A stretch of DNA of 64,000 nt from an uncultured Parabacteroides sp. (GTDB lineage Bacteria; Bacteroidota; Bacteroidia; Bacteroidales; Tannerellaceae), in contig URZO01000005.1 of the NCBI GenBank assembly GCA_900552465.1, positions 35,636 to 99,635 of the forward strand, in the 5' to 3' direction. The stretch's first letter is position 1, and every line of letters starts with the position of its first letter. The notes under the pieces are model-generated. The model searched no databases. It had not been told where the DNA came from and saw nothing but the letters and a program-made list of their open reading frames with translations. Positions 41,049 through 48,852 of this stretch are shown here, piece after piece. Made by a program: the position numbers and the translations under genes.

Positions 41049-41120
41049 CTAAGGTACTACCATAACCAAAGATACAGAAAGATCTTCAATCGTTATTTAT
41101 GACAATAGGGCTATTGTCGT
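41049..41120 (-). promoter_or_regulatory. late-type promoter, copy 5 (tRNA/terminase operon)
   Basis: ATGACAAT-agggct-ATTGTCGT (41099-41120) lies 42 bp from minus-strand TACCTTAG (41049-41056). The palindrome overlaps the last codons of the gene at 41111. Confidence 0.65.
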
Positions 41121-41317
41121 AAACTAAGCCATTTATCACGCTTTTCTCTGCACGCCTCTAAGGTAGGCGCACAACAAGCGAACAGCTCACCAGATTCAGT
41201 ACGGTAGTCGTACTGGTACATTTTCACTCTCTTACCTCTTAATTTGGTAGTGTAGGTACAATAGTTCTCTTTACCGGGCTGGCATATGCTGCAACCGTTT
41301 ACGTTTATTGAGTTCAT
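41111..41317 (-). CDS. DUF3873-like small protein
   Basis: 68 residues. INVNGCSICQPGKENYCTYT, MYQYDYRTESGELFACCAPT and LEACREKRDKW match the DUF3873 layout known from Bacteroidales mobile elements. Six Cys residues. Last gene of the leftward operon from switch C; its end overlaps late-type promoter copy 5. Function unknown. Confidence 0.75.
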   Translation of the reverse strand: MNSINVNGCSICQPGKENYCTYTTKLRGKRVKMYQYDYRTESGELFACCAPTLEACREKRDKWLSLRQ

Positions 41318-41330
41318 AAGATTATTTGTT

Positions 41331-41615
41331 TTAGTAATATACTTGTCTTTTATTATGGTAATTGTTCTTGCATTTGATACAGCAGAACTTCTGTTGATAT
41401 GTCTTCTTCACAAACTGCTTACCGCACATTGGACAACGGCATACTGTACCAACTTTAGCCTTTTCATTATGCCTCTTCGGTTCTTCTTGGCTGTTATTAA
41501 GTTCTTTAACTCTGTATCGTTTACCTTGATAGCTGTAATCGCTACTATCGTAATCACCTCTGCACTCTTCAATATCTGCAAGATGATATGCTTCTGTTTC
41601 GTCATTCATAATCAA
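41331..41615 (-). CDS. small zinc-finger-like protein
   Basis: 94 residues. The C-terminal half has VCRCPMCGKQFVKKTYQQKF and CCIKCKNNYHNKRQ, a treble-clef-like Cys4 site. The N-terminus is acidic (MIMNDETEAYHLADIEECRG). Start overlaps the stop of the 50-residue gene (ATGA). Role unknown. Confidence 0.65.
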   Translation of the reverse strand: MIMNDETEAYHLADIEECRGDYDSSDYSYQGKRYRVKELNNSQEEPKRHNEKAKVGTVCRCPMCGKQFVKKTYQQKFCCIKCKNNYHNKRQVYY

Positions 41616-41764
41616 TCTTTAATTGCAATTTGAACATTATACCCAAAGTGTGCAGCGTACCGGCACAACCTATTCAAAATAGTCAATAAGCGTTCTGTTT
41701 TAGAAGCATCAAATTGAACTTGAACCATTTCTTCGCCATCTACGTAAAAAATCATTGTCTTCAT
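41612..41764 (-). CDS. small protein (50 residues)
   Basis: MKTMIFYVDGEEMVQVQFDA, ending YNVQIAIKD. The stop overlaps the next ATG, which supports translation. A UUCG-type hairpin sits 15 nt upstream of its start. No family recognised. Confidence 0.65.
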   Translation of the reverse strand: MKTMIFYVDGEEMVQVQFDASKTERLLTILNRLCRYAAHFGYNVQIAIKD

Positions 41765-41779
41765 GATCGTGTATATTGT

Positions 41780-41797
41780 GGTAGCCCGAAGGCTACC
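41780..41797 (-). other. leader hairpin with TTCG loop
   Basis: GGTAGCC-TTCG-GGCTACC on the minus strand, a very stable hairpin placed 15 nt upstream of the ATG at 41764 and 3 nt after the previous stop. Confidence 0.75.
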
Positions 41798-41800
41798 GGA

Positions 41801-42010
41801 TTAAGCTAAAATGTTTATTGATTGAAGAGTATCAAATTCTTTTTTATCAAACCAACGTGTTATATCTTCAGCCGCCACTTCATATTCACCGCTTTCTTCA
41901 TCGAAATGGGTATGATCTCTAATTAAATCTACACATTCGCTTATCATATACAGCTGGTCTATGGTTAGACCCGTTATTGCATGAATAGGCTTTTTGCTAC
42001 TTGTCTTCAT
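41801..42010 (-). CDS. small protein of unknown function
   Basis: 69 residues. MKTSSKKPIHAITGLTIDQL, then an acidic EESGEYEVAAEDITRWFDKK. Helical. It lies between two stable leader hairpins in the switch C leftward operon. No family recognised. Confidence 0.6.
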   Translation of the reverse strand: MKTSSKKPIHAITGLTIDQLYMISECVDLIRDHTHFDEESGEYEVAAEDITRWFDKKEFDTLQSINILA

Positions 42011-42025
42011 TACCTTATGTATAGT

Positions 42026-42043
42026 GCAGGGCGAAAGCCCTGC
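42026..42043 (-). other. leader hairpin, 7-bp stem
   Basis: GCAGGGC/GCCCTGC with a four-base loop (TTTC on the minus strand), base 15 nt upstream of the ATG at 42010. Confidence 0.75.
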
Positions 42044-42052
42044 TGGTTAAAC

Positions 42053-42304
42053 TTACTTATTTAATATTTTCATTACGATATTTGCAGATGCTCTGCCCTC
42101 TATTCTATAAGAGTTATCAGAGTTGAACTTAAACAATCTACCGCTCTTACCTGAAACAAGCTCAAGACCACTTCGCCAATCTTTAGCTAAAGAATTAAGA
42201 ATTCTGTAATCACTGCCTTTTATTTCTACCTGCTTGATGCCAATCATTAATGTTACTATATCGTTTATCAAATCTGCATCTAAAAATCTAATTATCGTCT
42301 TCAT
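42053..42304 (-). CDS. small protein of unknown function
   Basis: 83 residues. MKTIIRFLDADLINDIVTLM, VEIKGSDYRILNSLAKDWRS and a C-terminal YRIEGRASANIVMKILNK. Second gene leftward from switch C, the position held by the SH3-like protein in other modules, but not clearly homologous. Confidence 0.6.
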   Translation of the reverse strand: MKTIIRFLDADLINDIVTLMIGIKQVEIKGSDYRILNSLAKDWRSGLELVSGKSGRLFKFNSDNSYRIEGRASANIVMKILNK

Positions 42305-42338
42305 GATTGTATATGTTCTAATTGTTATTACTTTGTTT

Positions 42339-42479
42339 TCAAGCTATGCAAGTCCAATAGTCAACTATGTACTGGATAGCCTCGTCTTTGTAGTCTACGT
42401 TGTAGAGCTTACAGGCTTCTGCCTCACTCATGGCGACTAATGCTGCCAGTTCGTTGTTCATGTTGTCAATGTTTGTCAT
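42339..42479 (-). CDS. 46-residue switch-associated protein
   Basis: MTNIDNMNNELAALVAMSEA with the end YIVDYWTCIA; same length and ends as 20373-20513. First gene leftward from switch C. Function unknown. Confidence 0.75.
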   Translation of the reverse strand: MTNIDNMNNELAALVAMSEAEACKLYNVDYKDEAIQYIVDYWTCIA

Positions 42480-42526
42480 AACCTTTATATTTAATTGAAT
42501 TATCCAAATCGTTTAATTTTACACCG

Positions 42527-42648
42527 CAAATATAACAGATTGTTTAATTCACAACCAAATCTATTTGTGTAATATATGTTAATAAATAAACTTTCTGTAT
42601 ATTTTTGTCGCATTTCTTATACAGATATGGAAAAATGAGGTATTTTTG
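42527..42648. promoter_or_regulatory. divergent promoters of switch C
   Basis: Minus-strand TATATTTG (42527-42534) and plus-strand TATTTTTG (42641-42648). TTGTTTAAT-type repeats lie around the minus box and may be operators. Confidence 0.65.
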
Positions 42649-42670
42649 CACTTAAACAATATGTATAATT

Positions 42671-42946
42671 ATGGATTTAAGAATAAAGGATATTTGTCGA
42701 GAGCAAGGTATCATGTTAAAAGACCTTGCAAAGCAACTTGGATTAACAGAGGTTGGTTTGTCTAAGTCTATAAATGGAAATCCGACCATCGGACGTTTAG
42801 AAGAAATCGCCAACGCCCTCGGTGTTCCTGTTACAGAGTTATTCGATAAATCTTCTGACGAAGTAGTCGGAGCCGTCCGGATAGGTAAGGATACTCATGT
42901 TATTAATAGTAAGGAGGATATTAGGAAGTTAGCGGAAAATCTATAA
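42671..42946 (+). CDS. XRE-family regulator (switch C)
   Basis: 91 residues. MDLRIKDICREQGIMLKDLA starts an XRE helix-turn-helix (residues 1-60; LTEVGLSKSINGNPTIGRLE). The C-terminal VRIGKDTHVINSKEDIRKLA is the module found as a remnant at 28188-28289. Likely represses the divergent promoters. Two more plus-strand genes follow within 12 nt. Confidence 0.85.
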   Translation: MDLRIKDICREQGIMLKDLAKQLGLTEVGLSKSINGNPTIGRLEEIANALGVPVTELFDKSSDEVVGAVRIGKDTHVINSKEDIRKLAENL

Positions 42947-42957
42947 TAAAAGAAGAG

Positions 42958-43341
42958 ATGGAAAAACAAGAAAAAACATTATTGTGTCAGATAAATGAGA
43001 TTTATTCTGACTTAAAAGATGAATCCTCAAAAAATAGACCCAATTACAGTAAATATTCAATGACGCTTAATAAGTTTTTAAATCTAATATTAGAACTTTA
43101 TGATATGTATAAGCCTGATTACTTAGACAAGTTAGATATACAGCATCTCAGATTAACAATTTACGCAAAAGAAGGGATTAAAGTAGAAACTGCTTATAAC
43201 AAAGTGGTAAAAAAAGAAACTAACAGCAATTACCAAAACCTAGCAAAGGCGATGGCTAAAGCTACTTATCAAATTAATCTTGATGTATATTCCGTTTTAA
43301 ATAAAGCAAATGAGATAAAAGATGAAGTTAAGCTGGACTAA
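42958..43341 (+). CDS. helical protein co-transcribed with XRE
   Basis: 127 residues, all-helical: MEKQEKTLLCQINEIYSDLK, a Tyr/Lys-rich middle and KATYQINLDVYSVLNKANEI. No family recognised. It starts 11 nt after the XRE stop. Confidence 0.6.
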   Translation: MEKQEKTLLCQINEIYSDLKDESSKNRPNYSKYSMTLNKFLNLILELYDMYKPDYLDKLDIQHLRLTIYAKEGIKVETAYNKVVKKETNSNYQNLAKAMAKATYQINLDVYSVLNKANEIKDEVKLD

Positions 43342-43385
43342 TCCCAACTTTGCTTCACCTACGTTTAACCCCATATAAAGAACAT

Positions 43386-43895
43386 ATGAAAGACGTAAAA
43401 TCATTTCCACCTATTGAACACAAAGACTGTACTGTTCTTATTGTTGGAACAGTCCCAAGTAAAATATCTTTGGAAAAAGAAGAGTATTATGGTAATCCGA
43501 ATAATATCTTTTGGGATATAATGTTTCGCATATGCAATAACAGTAATCCTGATTATCCAATATTAGAAGATTATGCAAACAAAAAAGATCTTCTATTAAG
43601 TAATGGTATTGCTTTATGGGATGTAATAAATTATTGCGAAAGAAATACAAATTTGGATAGTGATATAAGGAATGAAGTACTGAATGACGTAAAATCATTT
43701 TTTGTTGAACATCCGTACATTGAGGTCGTCTTCTTTAATGGCAAATCTGCTGAAAAATTATTTGAGCCATTCAAACAATCCATCCAACAAGGGATTAAAT
43801 ACATTCCATTGGAGTCAACAAGTCCCTCTAACAGAAAGAATCCGTTTTTTAAATTGAAACAATGGAAAGATCAAATAAAGCCCTATCTTATATAA
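43386..43895 (+). CDS. uracil/deoxyinosine DNA glycosylase-like protein
   Basis: 169 residues from MKDVKSFPPIEHKDCTVLIV; a start at 43350 is possible. The motifs GTVPSKISLEKEEYYGNPNN with FW, then ALWDVINYCERN, a hydrophobic strand VVFFNGKSAEKLF and LESTSPSNRKN fit UDG-superfamily DNA-deoxyinosine glycosylases (motif YYxxPxNxFW and the PSTSPxN loop). Predicted to remove deaminated bases. Odd partner for a lysogeny switch; may protect or discriminate DNA. Confidence 0.75.
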   Translation: MKDVKSFPPIEHKDCTVLIVGTVPSKISLEKEEYYGNPNNIFWDIMFRICNNSNPDYPILEDYANKKDLLLSNGIALWDVINYCERNTNLDSDIRNEVLNDVKSFFVEHPYIEVVFFNGKSAEKLFEPFKQSIQQGIKYIPLESTSPSNRKNPFFKLKQWKDQIKPYLI

Positions 43896-43967
43896 GATAC
43901 GAGTTTTTTTACTTTGAAAAGATAATACATCTTAGGACATTAATAATAATAATAAAAAACAAAAAAA

Positions 43968-44543
43968 ATGAACTGGATAGATACAAACACTCTGATTGCA
44001 ATCTGCGCTTGCGCAATTGGCTTAACTCAATTTTTTCTTTGGAGGTATATTGCTCGTAACAAATCTTATGAATCAGAGAAAGGTAAAAATCTTGCCACCA
44101 AAGAAGATGTAAAAGACATTACGCAAAAGGTGGAGGAAATTAAAAATATATACTCATCGTCATTAGAGCGATACAAGATAGATCTTCAAAAAGAACTTGA
44201 AACATCTAAATACATTATTGAACTATGCCATTCTTTAGACAAGGAACTTATAATGTTAATTTCCAAAGCCTTAAAGTCGTATGTTTCTCCAGAAATAGGG
44301 ATGCCTCATGAGTACGATGATAAAGATCTAATTTCTTCAGCACATAAAATATCCAATTTTTTATACATATATCGAACAAGATACGGATCAAAAAAAGAAT
44401 TTTATGATTTGAATGATATAGCTTTCAAAATAAAATGTTTATCCGATATTGATATGGAAACGACAATTCCAGAAACGTATAAAGCAGATTTCATATTTCT
44501 ACTTCATTCTGCATCATCTACTTTTTTACCCAAATTCAAATAA
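43968..44543 (+). CDS. N-terminally anchored coiled-coil membrane protein
   Basis: 191 residues. Membrane helix at ~8-28 (LIAICACAIGLTQFFLWRYI), then a basic/charged coiled coil (ATKEDVKDITQKVEEIKNIY) and a helical C-terminal domain. The layout (membrane anchor, LATKEDV-type helix) is common in phage and bacterial exclusion proteins. It ends the plus-strand operon of switch C and converges on 44550-44966. Confidence 0.65.
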   Translation: MNWIDTNTLIAICACAIGLTQFFLWRYIARNKSYESEKGKNLATKEDVKDITQKVEEIKNIYSSSLERYKIDLQKELETSKYIIELCHSLDKELIMLISKALKSYVSPEIGMPHEYDDKDLISSAHKISNFLYIYRTRYGSKKEFYDLNDIAFKIKCLSDIDMETTIPETYKADFIFLLHSASSTFLPKFK

Positions 44544-44549
44544 GCCGTC

Positions 44550-44966
44550 CTAATCCCCCGGCTTTACCCTTTTCATCATCTCCCCATATATCCAATCCAC
44601 ATCCTGACGGAAATACTTATACAACTGATAAGAGAAAACAAGATTATTACGGTTATCGGATATGGCTGTCTGCGCGCTAACACCTAAGACCTCCGCTAAT
44701 TTATTCCGAAGGCCGTTCTTCATTTTTCCGCCGGCGAGCGTGCTTGGAGAGTACAAAAACAGGATGATAAAGATGAATTTCTTTCTTTGGGTAACATTCC
44801 CTATCCTAAACGTTTCCTTTTGAGATATGATCTCCTGGAACCACGCATATAACGTCCCTATCATGTCAAGGTCGGTCAATGTAGGCTCCGTTAGTTCTTT
44901 CTCTCTTTCTGATAACTTGGATTTCTGTTCCCGGATAGATTTTATTTCTGCGATTTCTGAAAACAT
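44550..44966 (-). CDS. helix-turn-helix protein, possible late regulator
   Basis: 138 residues. A charged N-terminal coiled coil (REQKSKLSEREKELTEPTL) is followed by a helical domain with SPSTLAGGKMKNGLRNKLAE and VLGVSAQTAISDNRNNLV, resembling a DNA-binding helix-turn-helix. It is the last gene of the early region, where phages often encode the late activator. It is one of two candidates to bind the ACGACAAT palindromes. Convergent with 43968-44543. Confidence 0.6.
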   Translation of the reverse strand: MFSEIAEIKSIREQKSKLSEREKELTEPTLTDLDMIGTLYAWFQEIISQKETFRIGNVTQRKKFIFIILFLYSPSTLAGGKMKNGLRNKLAEVLGVSAQTAISDNRNNLVFSYQLYKYFRQDVDWIYGEMMKRVKPGD

Positions 44967-45018
44967 GGCACGATTATTTTAAAGTAAATAGTATATTTGC
45001 ACTATTCAAAATCGTGTT

Positions 45019-45057
45019 AAGAGGTAACGTTACTGGTGGTTCGGGGCGTTGCCTCTT
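45019..45057. terminator. terminator after ssb
   Basis: AAGAGGTAACG/CGTTGCCTCTT (11 bp, one G-U). On plus it is followed by TGTTTT; a plus-strand TATATTTG at 44992-44999 could make a ~60-nt RNA ending here, but a -33 element is lacking. Confidence 0.6.
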
Positions 45058-45062
45058 GTGTT

Positions 45063-45467
45063 TTAGAATGGTAGATCATCTTTTGGCGGCTCAGGTTGAT
45101 AGGGTTCCGGCTGTGGACTGGCTTCTTGCTGAGCAGGTCTACTTCCTAATAGCTCCAGCTTATCAACAAATATTTCTGTCACATACCGCTTTGATCCTGT
45201 CTTATCCTCATACTGCCGGGTCTTGATCTTACCCTCAATATAGATTTGAGATCCTTTCTTGACAAACTTCTCCACGACCTCGGCAAGTCCTTTCCAAAAG
45301 ACAAGGCTATGCCATTCCGTACGATCCGGAACCTGGGTACCGTTTTGAAGGGTGTAACCTTTCTCTGTAGTGGCAAGTGAAATGTTGGCAACCTTTGTTC
45401 CGGCAACTTCTTTCACTTCAGGATCTTTGCCGGTATGACCGAGAAGGATTACTTTATTTACGCTCAT
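45063..45467 (-). CDS. ssb: single-stranded DNA-binding protein
   Basis: 134 residues. OB-fold with MSVNKVILLGHTGKDPEVKE, TEWHSLVFWKGLAEVVEKFV, KKGSQIYIEGKIKTRQYEDK and the acidic tip PKDDLPF at the C-terminus. Binds ssDNA during phage replication and recombination. Two nt after the upstream gene. Confidence 0.95.
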   Translation of the reverse strand: MSVNKVILLGHTGKDPEVKEVAGTKVANISLATTEKGYTLQNGTQVPDRTEWHSLVFWKGLAEVVEKFVKKGSQIYIEGKIKTRQYEDKTGSKRYVTEIFVDKLELLGSRPAQQEASPQPEPYQPEPPKDDLPF

Positions 45468-45469
45468 GA

Positions 45470-46153
45470 TTATGCTATTTGATTATATTTTTCTGCTATT
45501 TTTCCAAATCTTTCCGGATCGATCAACTTTGTAACGAATACATTGAAAGCCTCTGTTGCTCTTTCAGAGTTACCAGAAGTGTCACTGTTACCCGATATAG
45601 AAGCCGCCAGTTCTGCAGTGTATCTTTCTGTAACAGGTAATAGAAGATAATCCATTTTATCCGAGTGTATTCCAAATATCTCATAGGCATCTTCCTGGTA
45701 GAACTTAACCAATACCCTGCTACTTTGGCAAAAGATATTGATTAGCATTGAAAGGCTGGCAATTCTGTTTTCGGTTCCACTGATATCATGGTCCAACATA
45801 ATTTGACTGATAGAGTATTTTAGAATGTCTATGTCTTTCATGAAATAGTCTTCCATATCCTGCAGGACTGAAGCAAATATTTCAGGATAGACATTGACGT
45901 GTGAACGCATATCCAAGTTGTACTTTGCTATTTCATACTCCGCCTTTTGGAAATCCCGTTTAGCGGAGAATCTGAATAATCCTGCTGTTTTAAGTTCTTC
46001 TTTTAGCATCAGGAAATGATTATACACCTGGTCATTAATAAATAACCCGGAGTATTGTAAGGTATGTTCCTTTGTTACTCCGGGCAGTGGGTTGATATGT
46101 TCTTTTTTATAATCGGCTATCGCTTGAACGTAGCCGCAGTAATTAATGTTCAT
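45470..46153 (-). CDS. phage protein of unknown function
   Basis: 227 residues, helical. MNINYCGYVQAIADYKKEHI, a middle with DMEDYFMKDIDILKYSISQI and a Ser/Asn-rich loop (SISGNSDTSGNSERATEAF). No family recognised. It immediately precedes ssb (2 nt) and is probably part of replication/recombination. Confidence 0.6.
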   Translation of the reverse strand: MNINYCGYVQAIADYKKEHINPLPGVTKEHTLQYSGLFINDQVYNHFLMLKEELKTAGLFRFSAKRDFQKAEYEIAKYNLDMRSHVNVYPEIFASVLQDMEDYFMKDIDILKYSISQIMLDHDISGTENRIASLSMLINIFCQSSRVLVKFYQEDAYEIFGIHSDKMDYLLLPVTERYTAELAASISGNSDTSGNSERATEAFNVFVTKLIDPERFGKIAEKYNQIA

Positions 46154-46206
46154 GATGGTTTTATTTAGTTTTATGTTTTATAGTCTGAAAAGCAAAAGAG
46201 TTTACA

Positions 46207-46236
46207 AAGGCCGGGTAGTTGTAGCTGCTCGGCCTT
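46207..46236 (-). terminator. terminator-like hairpin in the early operon
   Basis: AAGGCCG/CGGCCTT stem, 16-nt loop. A second perfect stem TTTTCGTG-AGGT-CACGAAAA lies just upstream (around 46246-46265), and TTTCGTGA recurs at 46277. Confidence 0.5.
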
Positions 46237-46290
46237 GCCGTCCTATTTTCGTGAGGTCACGAAAAAGGTTCATTTCTTTCGTGATATGAG

Positions 46291-46515
46291 TTATTTTAAT
46301 CTATAAGACATCATCTTCGCTGTCTCATATCTGAAATCGTCCGAAATGTCCTTGATTCGTTTCTCACGCCCTTTGCAAAGCTGGATAACCTTTCGGGCAA
46401 GCTCTTTACGCTTCCTGCTTCTCTTAGCATATTTCAGTAGGGAGCTATAGGCAAGAATAAGCCAATAGTCACACACTTGCTCTTTCTCTTTTAGTCGTAT
46501 ATATCCTATATTCAT
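46291..46515 (-). CDS. small basic protein
   Basis: 74 residues from MNIGYIRLKEKEQVCDYWLI; the longer frame start at 46698 overlaps the DUF551 gene and is rejected. Strongly basic (KYAKRSRKRKELARKVIQLC). Possibly nucleic-acid binding. Confidence 0.6.
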   Translation of the reverse strand: MNIGYIRLKEKEQVCDYWLILAYSSLLKYAKRSRKRKELARKVIQLCKGREKRIKDISDDFRYETAKMMSYRLK

Positions 46516-46531
46516 GATTTTTTCATGTTGA

Positions 46532-46846
46532 TTATTCTGGTATCGGCATCCAAGCGTCAATCTTATCACGTTCGCAATACACATCGTCACCATCTTCATC
46601 ATCCCATACTCCATGAAAGGCATTCCATACGAGAAGTTTTGTTCCGTAAATACCAGATGAAGTGAGCACGAGTTGATTATCTTCAGGCATTCGTTCATCT
46701 ATACTTATCCAGGGAGATTGCTGTTGTTGCCACTCTGCACCGGCAATAAAAGCCTTTTGTAATTCTGATGCCATACCTTTGCCAGTCCATATCTCATGTT
46801 CTTTTTCTTGATAAGCCTTTGCAGCTTGTTGTAATTTATTTTCCAT
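46532..46846 (-). CDS. DUF551-domain protein
   Basis: 104 residues. The C-terminal half WISIDERMPEDNQLVLTSSG through KIDAWMPIPE is the DUF551 signature (WI.V.ERLP ... THWMPLP). The N-terminal half is a helical stretch (YQEKEHEIWTGKGMASELQK). Common in phage early operons; role unknown. Confidence 0.85.
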   Translation of the reverse strand: MENKLQQAAKAYQEKEHEIWTGKGMASELQKAFIAGAEWQQQQSPWISIDERMPEDNQLVLTSSGIYGTKLLVWNAFHGVWDDEDGDDVYCERDKIDAWMPIPE

Positions 46847-46859
46847 GATTCGTTATTTT

Positions 46860-47336
46860 TTAATTGTTAGGTAATTTCATAAAACACATCCACATAGTTT
46901 TACCGCTCCGGCCAGTAGTATGCCCGAATAAAGGCTGCCGGTTGATAGCTTTCAAAACCTCTTTAACAGTTACTTGTTCTTCATTCCATTTGAAAATAAG
47001 AACACCGTAATCATCGAGTACCCGGAAACACTCGTTGAAACCCTGATTCAACAACCTTGGCCAATCTTCCAATAATTTACCGTACTTCTTTGCGAGCCAA
47101 CTATTATCACCAACTTTTACCAGGTGTGGCGGGTCAAATACAACAAGTTTGAAGTTCTTTGCAGGAAAAGGTAGATTTGTAAAGTCCGCTACGACATCGG
47201 GATGAACTTTCAGACTTCGACCGTCGCAAAGAATATGCTCTTCATCTCTGATATCAGCGAATATAGCATTGGGATGTTTCTTGTTAAACCAGAACATCCG
47301 GGAACCGCAGCAGGCATCCAATATTATTTTATCCAT
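46860..47336 (-). CDS. SAM-dependent methyltransferase (DPPH type)
   Basis: 158 residues. IILDACCGSRMFWFNKKHPN is motif I, ADIRDEEHILCDGRSLKVHP follows, and LVVFDPPHLVKVGD holds the DPPH catalytic motif; FKWNEEQVTVKEVLKAI and MWMCFMKL end the fold. Small phage methyltransferases of this form act on DNA or RNA bases. No partner nuclease is adjacent. Confidence 0.8.
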   Translation of the reverse strand: MDKIILDACCGSRMFWFNKKHPNAIFADIRDEEHILCDGRSLKVHPDVVADFTNLPFPAKNFKLVVFDPPHLVKVGDNSWLAKKYGKLLEDWPRLLNQGFNECFRVLDDYGVLIFKWNEEQVTVKEVLKAINRQPLFGHTTGRSGKTMWMCFMKLPNN

Positions 47337-47351
47337 TTAATTCGTTATTTC

Positions 47352-47681
47352 TTAGTCTTTAATATCAATCGGTACTTTCATACCTGATAAATCTTCTACA
47401 TATTCAATGCCGAATCCTACCCCATCTTTCAGGATAATATACGCCATTGCCAAGATTCCCGCTTTAATGAAACTATCCGCATGAACAAGTAGCTTTTTAT
47501 CGCAGTCATAGAACTTCACAAAATAGGTTTTATCTCCGTTTCTGATAATGTGCCTTAGATATGACTCCTTATCATGTTGAGCATGATCAACAGCTTTGAC
47601 GGCATCCATCCTTGCTTTAATATAATCCGGCAATGCTTCCTGCGCTGCTGGGTCGAAAGTGATACATTTCGTTTTATCCAT
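47352..47681 (-). CDS. phage protein of unknown function
   Basis: 109 residues. MDKTKCITFDPAAQEALPDY, HAQHDKESYLRHIIRNGDKT, then beta strands and LKDGVGFGIEYVEDLSGMKV. No family recognised. Between the methyltransferase and PP-loop genes. Confidence 0.6.
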   Translation of the reverse strand: MDKTKCITFDPAAQEALPDYIKARMDAVKAVDHAQHDKESYLRHIIRNGDKTYFVKFYDCDKKLLVHADSFIKAGILAMAYIILKDGVGFGIEYVEDLSGMKVPIDIKD

Positions 47682-47690
47682 GATTCAGTT

Positions 47691-48581
47691 CTATTTAGTG
47701 TTGAATGTTATATTAATAGCTTCTTGGTACGTTACCCCATTGTTTTTAAGGCTCATCATCTGTTCATATCGTTTAGGTTCTCGCTCTTTTAGCCGGTCGA
47801 ACCGATAACAATCAAACTGACAGCCAAACCCGCAATAAGCGCACCCGGTATTTTCCTCTCCTTTATCGTACACGCTACAATACTTCAAGCCATATTGCTT
47901 TGTAAAATCCCAGATATTATTCTTTGTCCAAATGGATATTGCTTTACAAGCCTTATGCTTAACATCAATGCAACCAGTCTGCAAGTAAGCCCCTTGCCTT
48001 GTATGGCTATTTTCAGCCATCGTCCCGATAAATACACCATTCTTGCTAAGTTCCTTCATCGGGGACTTTTTCAAATAGTCGCAACATTTGTGTGTTATAT
48101 CGAAAGGGACATCGAGTAAATGACGATACTTTTTAGGTATGATAAATTGCTTACTTGATGTACCATCCCGCTTGACGCCAGTAAGATAAAGGGTCCTTGT
48201 TGCCTCATTTCTATCAGTTGGGTGTCGGCAATCATGAATCATTCTTGCAACCTTTTTACTGATCAGTGGAAAGCCATATTCTGCCACTATTTTAGCGAAT
48301 GTCGTATTAGGATGCACAATTTCTACGTTATCAGTTTCACGCACAAACTTTATGATCTCACTAAATTCGTTTGTGGTATTGGCAAATATCGCCTTTCTAT
48401 CTTTGTCAATCATCCTGACAAGATGCATCATCACAGTGCTGTCAATACCACCTGAATAAGCAATAACGCTTTCCGGATATTTTGAAAGGAAGGCATCAAT
48501 GATATACAAACTGTGATCTATTTTCTGTGATAGGCTCCACGACTGCCGATATGCCAACTCTTCGTATGATAATGCGCTCAT
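47691..48581 (-). CDS. PAPS reductase/DndC-like PP-loop enzyme
   Basis: 296 residues. PP-loop VIAYSGGIDSTVMMHLVRMI near residues 39-58. A Cys cluster GCAYCGFGCQFDCYRFDRLK near 250-270 could bind an Fe-S centre or zinc. The NxxWxxxKQYGLKYCSVYDK segment fits this superfamily. Related phage enzymes are thought to take part in sulfur chemistry or DNA modification; the substrate is unknown. Distinct in length and motifs from 39695-40363. Confidence 0.8.
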   Translation of the reverse strand: MSALSYEELAYRQSWSLSQKIDHSLYIIDAFLSKYPESVIAYSGGIDSTVMMHLVRMIDKDRKAIFANTTNEFSEIIKFVRETDNVEIVHPNTTFAKIVAEYGFPLISKKVARMIHDCRHPTDRNEATRTLYLTGVKRDGTSSKQFIIPKKYRHLLDVPFDITHKCCDYLKKSPMKELSKNGVFIGTMAENSHTRQGAYLQTGCIDVKHKACKAISIWTKNNIWDFTKQYGLKYCSVYDKGEENTGCAYCGFGCQFDCYRFDRLKEREPKRYEQMMSLKNNGVTYQEAINITFNTK

Positions 48582-48832
48582 AATTTTTTAAATGTGAGCT
48601 TTTCTAACTTTTCGATCTGCTTTTTTAGAGAGGAAATTTTCTTTTGTCTCATCTCTTCAGCCTTCTTGATGGCATCTTCATGGTTATAAAAAGCCTCTTT
48701 TGCCATTCTGTAACCGATAGACTCACCTCTTACATAGGCATACTTAGATTCATCCCTGTAAGATCTAATCTCTGCTTCTTTTTCAATAATACCCTTGGTA
48801 AGGGCGTAATTTGTTATAAATACTTTTGCCAT
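48578..48832 (-). CDS. small phage protein with coiled coil
   Basis: 84 residues. MAKVFITNYALTKGIIEKEA, then AKEAFYNHEDAIKKAEEMRQ and a Lys-rich C-terminal coiled coil. Overlaps the PP-loop gene start by 4 nt. Common shape in phage early genes; unknown role. Confidence 0.65.
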   Translation of the reverse strand: MAKVFITNYALTKGIIEKEAEIRSYRDESKYAYVRGESIGYRMAKEAFYNHEDAIKKAEEMRQKKISSLKKQIEKLEKLTFKKL

Positions 48833-48852
48833 AGATTGTTATTTTTTTTAGA

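Noticed and set aside
44992..45057. Small RNA on the plus strand ahead of ssb terminator
   Set aside because: The -7 box is good but there is no -33 element and the hairpin is explained as ssb terminator.
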